NCBI GenBank assembly: GCA_944382805.1
Contig: CALWNS010000188.1
Location: 1-7,872, forward strand
Length of the DNA stretch: 7,872 nt
Origin: an uncultured Gemmiger sp.
Lineage (GTDB): Bacteria > Bacillota > Clostridia > Oscillospirales > Ruminococcaceae
Reading direction: 5' to 3'
The position numbers and the translations under genes are program-made. The notes under the pieces were generated by a model. The model was given only the letters and a program-made list of their open reading frames with translations. It searched no databases and had not been told where the DNA came from. Shown here piece after piece: positions 7,330 to 7,872 of the stretch (the first letter of the stretch is position 1; each line of letters opens with the position of its first letter).

Positions 7330-7872
7330 TCAGATCATGCCGCAGACGATCCGGCTTTCCTCCTCGTCGTCGGTACACAGCCAGACGGTCTCGCGGTCGG
7401 TGCGGGTCTCGGCGGCGCCGCAGGTCTCGCACACAAAGGTTTTGCGCACGCTGCGCGCGGCCTCTACATCGTTATAATACGGCGCGCCCCCGTGCGTGCA
7501 GCTGCGCACGGCCCCGGTCGGGCTCCACGCGCCCGGCTCGCTGCTTTGCAGGCTCCGCCGCCCGCCGCAGTCCGGGCAGCCGTCCGGGTCGTAGCAGACC
7601 CAGCGCCGCACATAGCCTTCGGCCAATGTAGTTGCGCCGCAGCCGGGGCAGACATAGGTGTCCGCTACGGGGTTGGCCTCCAGCATATCCAGCCCGCTGT
7701 AGGCGGCGCCCTCGGCGCAGGGCCGGGTGACGCCGGTTGGAGTCCACAGCCCCCAAAGGCGGTCGGCCCGCACCGGTGTGCTGCCGCAGGTTTCGCAAAC
7801 GGCGGGCGCTGCCGGGTCCTGGGCGTATTGTTCGTACACCGCGCGCAGGTCGGAATCAAAAATCACCGGCTC
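7330..7872 (-). CDS. Cysteine-rich protein of two 73-residue zinc-ribbon-like repeats (start beyond window)
   Basis: The frame is open to the window edge. A GTG at 7864-7866 could be a start, but only six bases precede it, no ribosome binding site can be seen and the frame continues, so the gene is probably cut at its 5' end. Numbering from that GTG gives 178 residues. Two units, 24-96 and 97-169, align without a gap: cysteines 24, 27, 50, 73, 76 and 91 recur at 97, 100, 123, 146, 149 and 164. Trp41, Pro43-Thr44-Gly45, Arg48, Gly53, Thr70, Gly77-Ala78 and Trp89 also recur 73 residues later. CxxCG pairs suggest zinc-ribbon metal sites, two pairs plus two single cysteines per unit. No membrane segment or signal is visible in the part present. 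I do not recognise the family. The small exported protein gene follows 55 bases on. Confidence 0.75.
   Translation of the reverse strand, partial: EPVIFDSDLRAVYEQYAQDPAAPAVCETCGSTPVRADRLWGLWTPTGVTRPCAEGAAYSGLDMLEANPVADTYVCPGCGATTLAEGYVRRWVCYDPDGCPDCGGRRSLQSSEPGAWSPTGAVRSCTHGGAPYYNDVEAARSVRKTFVCETCGAAETRTDRETVWLCTDDEEESRIVCGMI
7360..7797 (-). repeat. Two gapless 73-codon coding repeats
   Basis: Unit 1 covers 7579-7797 and unit 2 covers 7360-7578, each 219 bases on the - strand. All six cysteines, two tryptophans' positions (41/114 and 89/162) and the PTG motif keep the same spacing. Between these anchors the residues differ widely, so the duplication is old and held by structure. Confidence 0.8.

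Noticed and set aside
6951..7631. Open frame on the + strand opposite the small exported and Cys-rich genes
   Set aside because: Arg/Cys-rich low-complexity translation; the opposite strand shows a signal peptide, ribosome binding site and structured repeats.

Overview
This window looks like a piece of a GC-rich, anaerobic gut Firmicute of the Clostridia (Oscillospiraceae-like) type. The evidence is an S-layer-homology protein tail, strong GGAGG-type ribosome binding sites, an oxygen-sensitive 2-hydroxyacyl-CoA dehydratase activase system, and small lipoproteins and secreted proteins. This placement rests on gene content and sequence style, not on a marker gene.

Layout. On the + strand: the last 40 codons of an SLH-domain surface protein (1-125), a textbook intrinsic terminator (149-174), an ArsC/Spx-family thioredoxin-fold protein (195-527), an intergenic region with a candidate promoter and nested inverted repeats (528-652), a 979-residue tandem BadF/HgdC-type ATPase with a DUF2229-like region (653-3592), and a 443-residue HgdB-like protein (3610-4941). 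The last two are co-directional, 17 bases apart, and together match the architecture of a large (about 1,400-residue) activase/dehydratase-related protein that is usually a single chain in Clostridia. A near-perfect 17-bp hairpin (5008-5044) with A-rich and T-rich flanks closes this unit in both directions. On the - strand follow four genes of unknown function, all apparently exported, membrane-bound or cysteine-rich: a lipoprotein (5070-5858), a two-TM protein with a Tyr-rich ectodomain (5926-6867) that has its own good promoter, a 96-residue exported protein with a 22-residue repeat (6984-7274), and a cysteine-rich protein built from two 73-residue repeats that runs to the window edge (7330-7872).

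Main caution and main finding. Codon style changes abruptly inside the 979-residue ORF. Up to base about 2225, 19 of 29 isoleucines in this ORF are ATA; from there to the stop codon, none of 22 are, and none was seen in the HgdB-like gene either. The break falls on a strongly conserved protein motif and keeps the reading frame. The window is therefore a mosaic of two sequence sources: a homologous recombination or transfer event, or a metagenome assembly chimera. Any reasoning that links genes left of about 2225 to genes right of it should wait until the junction is verified.

How the genes may work together. In the characterised family, HgdC-type ATPases use ATP and a [4Fe-4S] cluster to push one electron into an HgdB-type dehydratase. 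Here two ATPase halves in one chain plus a separate HgdB-like partner suggest a self-contained electron-activation module with unknown substrate. The - strand block looks like an unrelated cell-envelope cluster.
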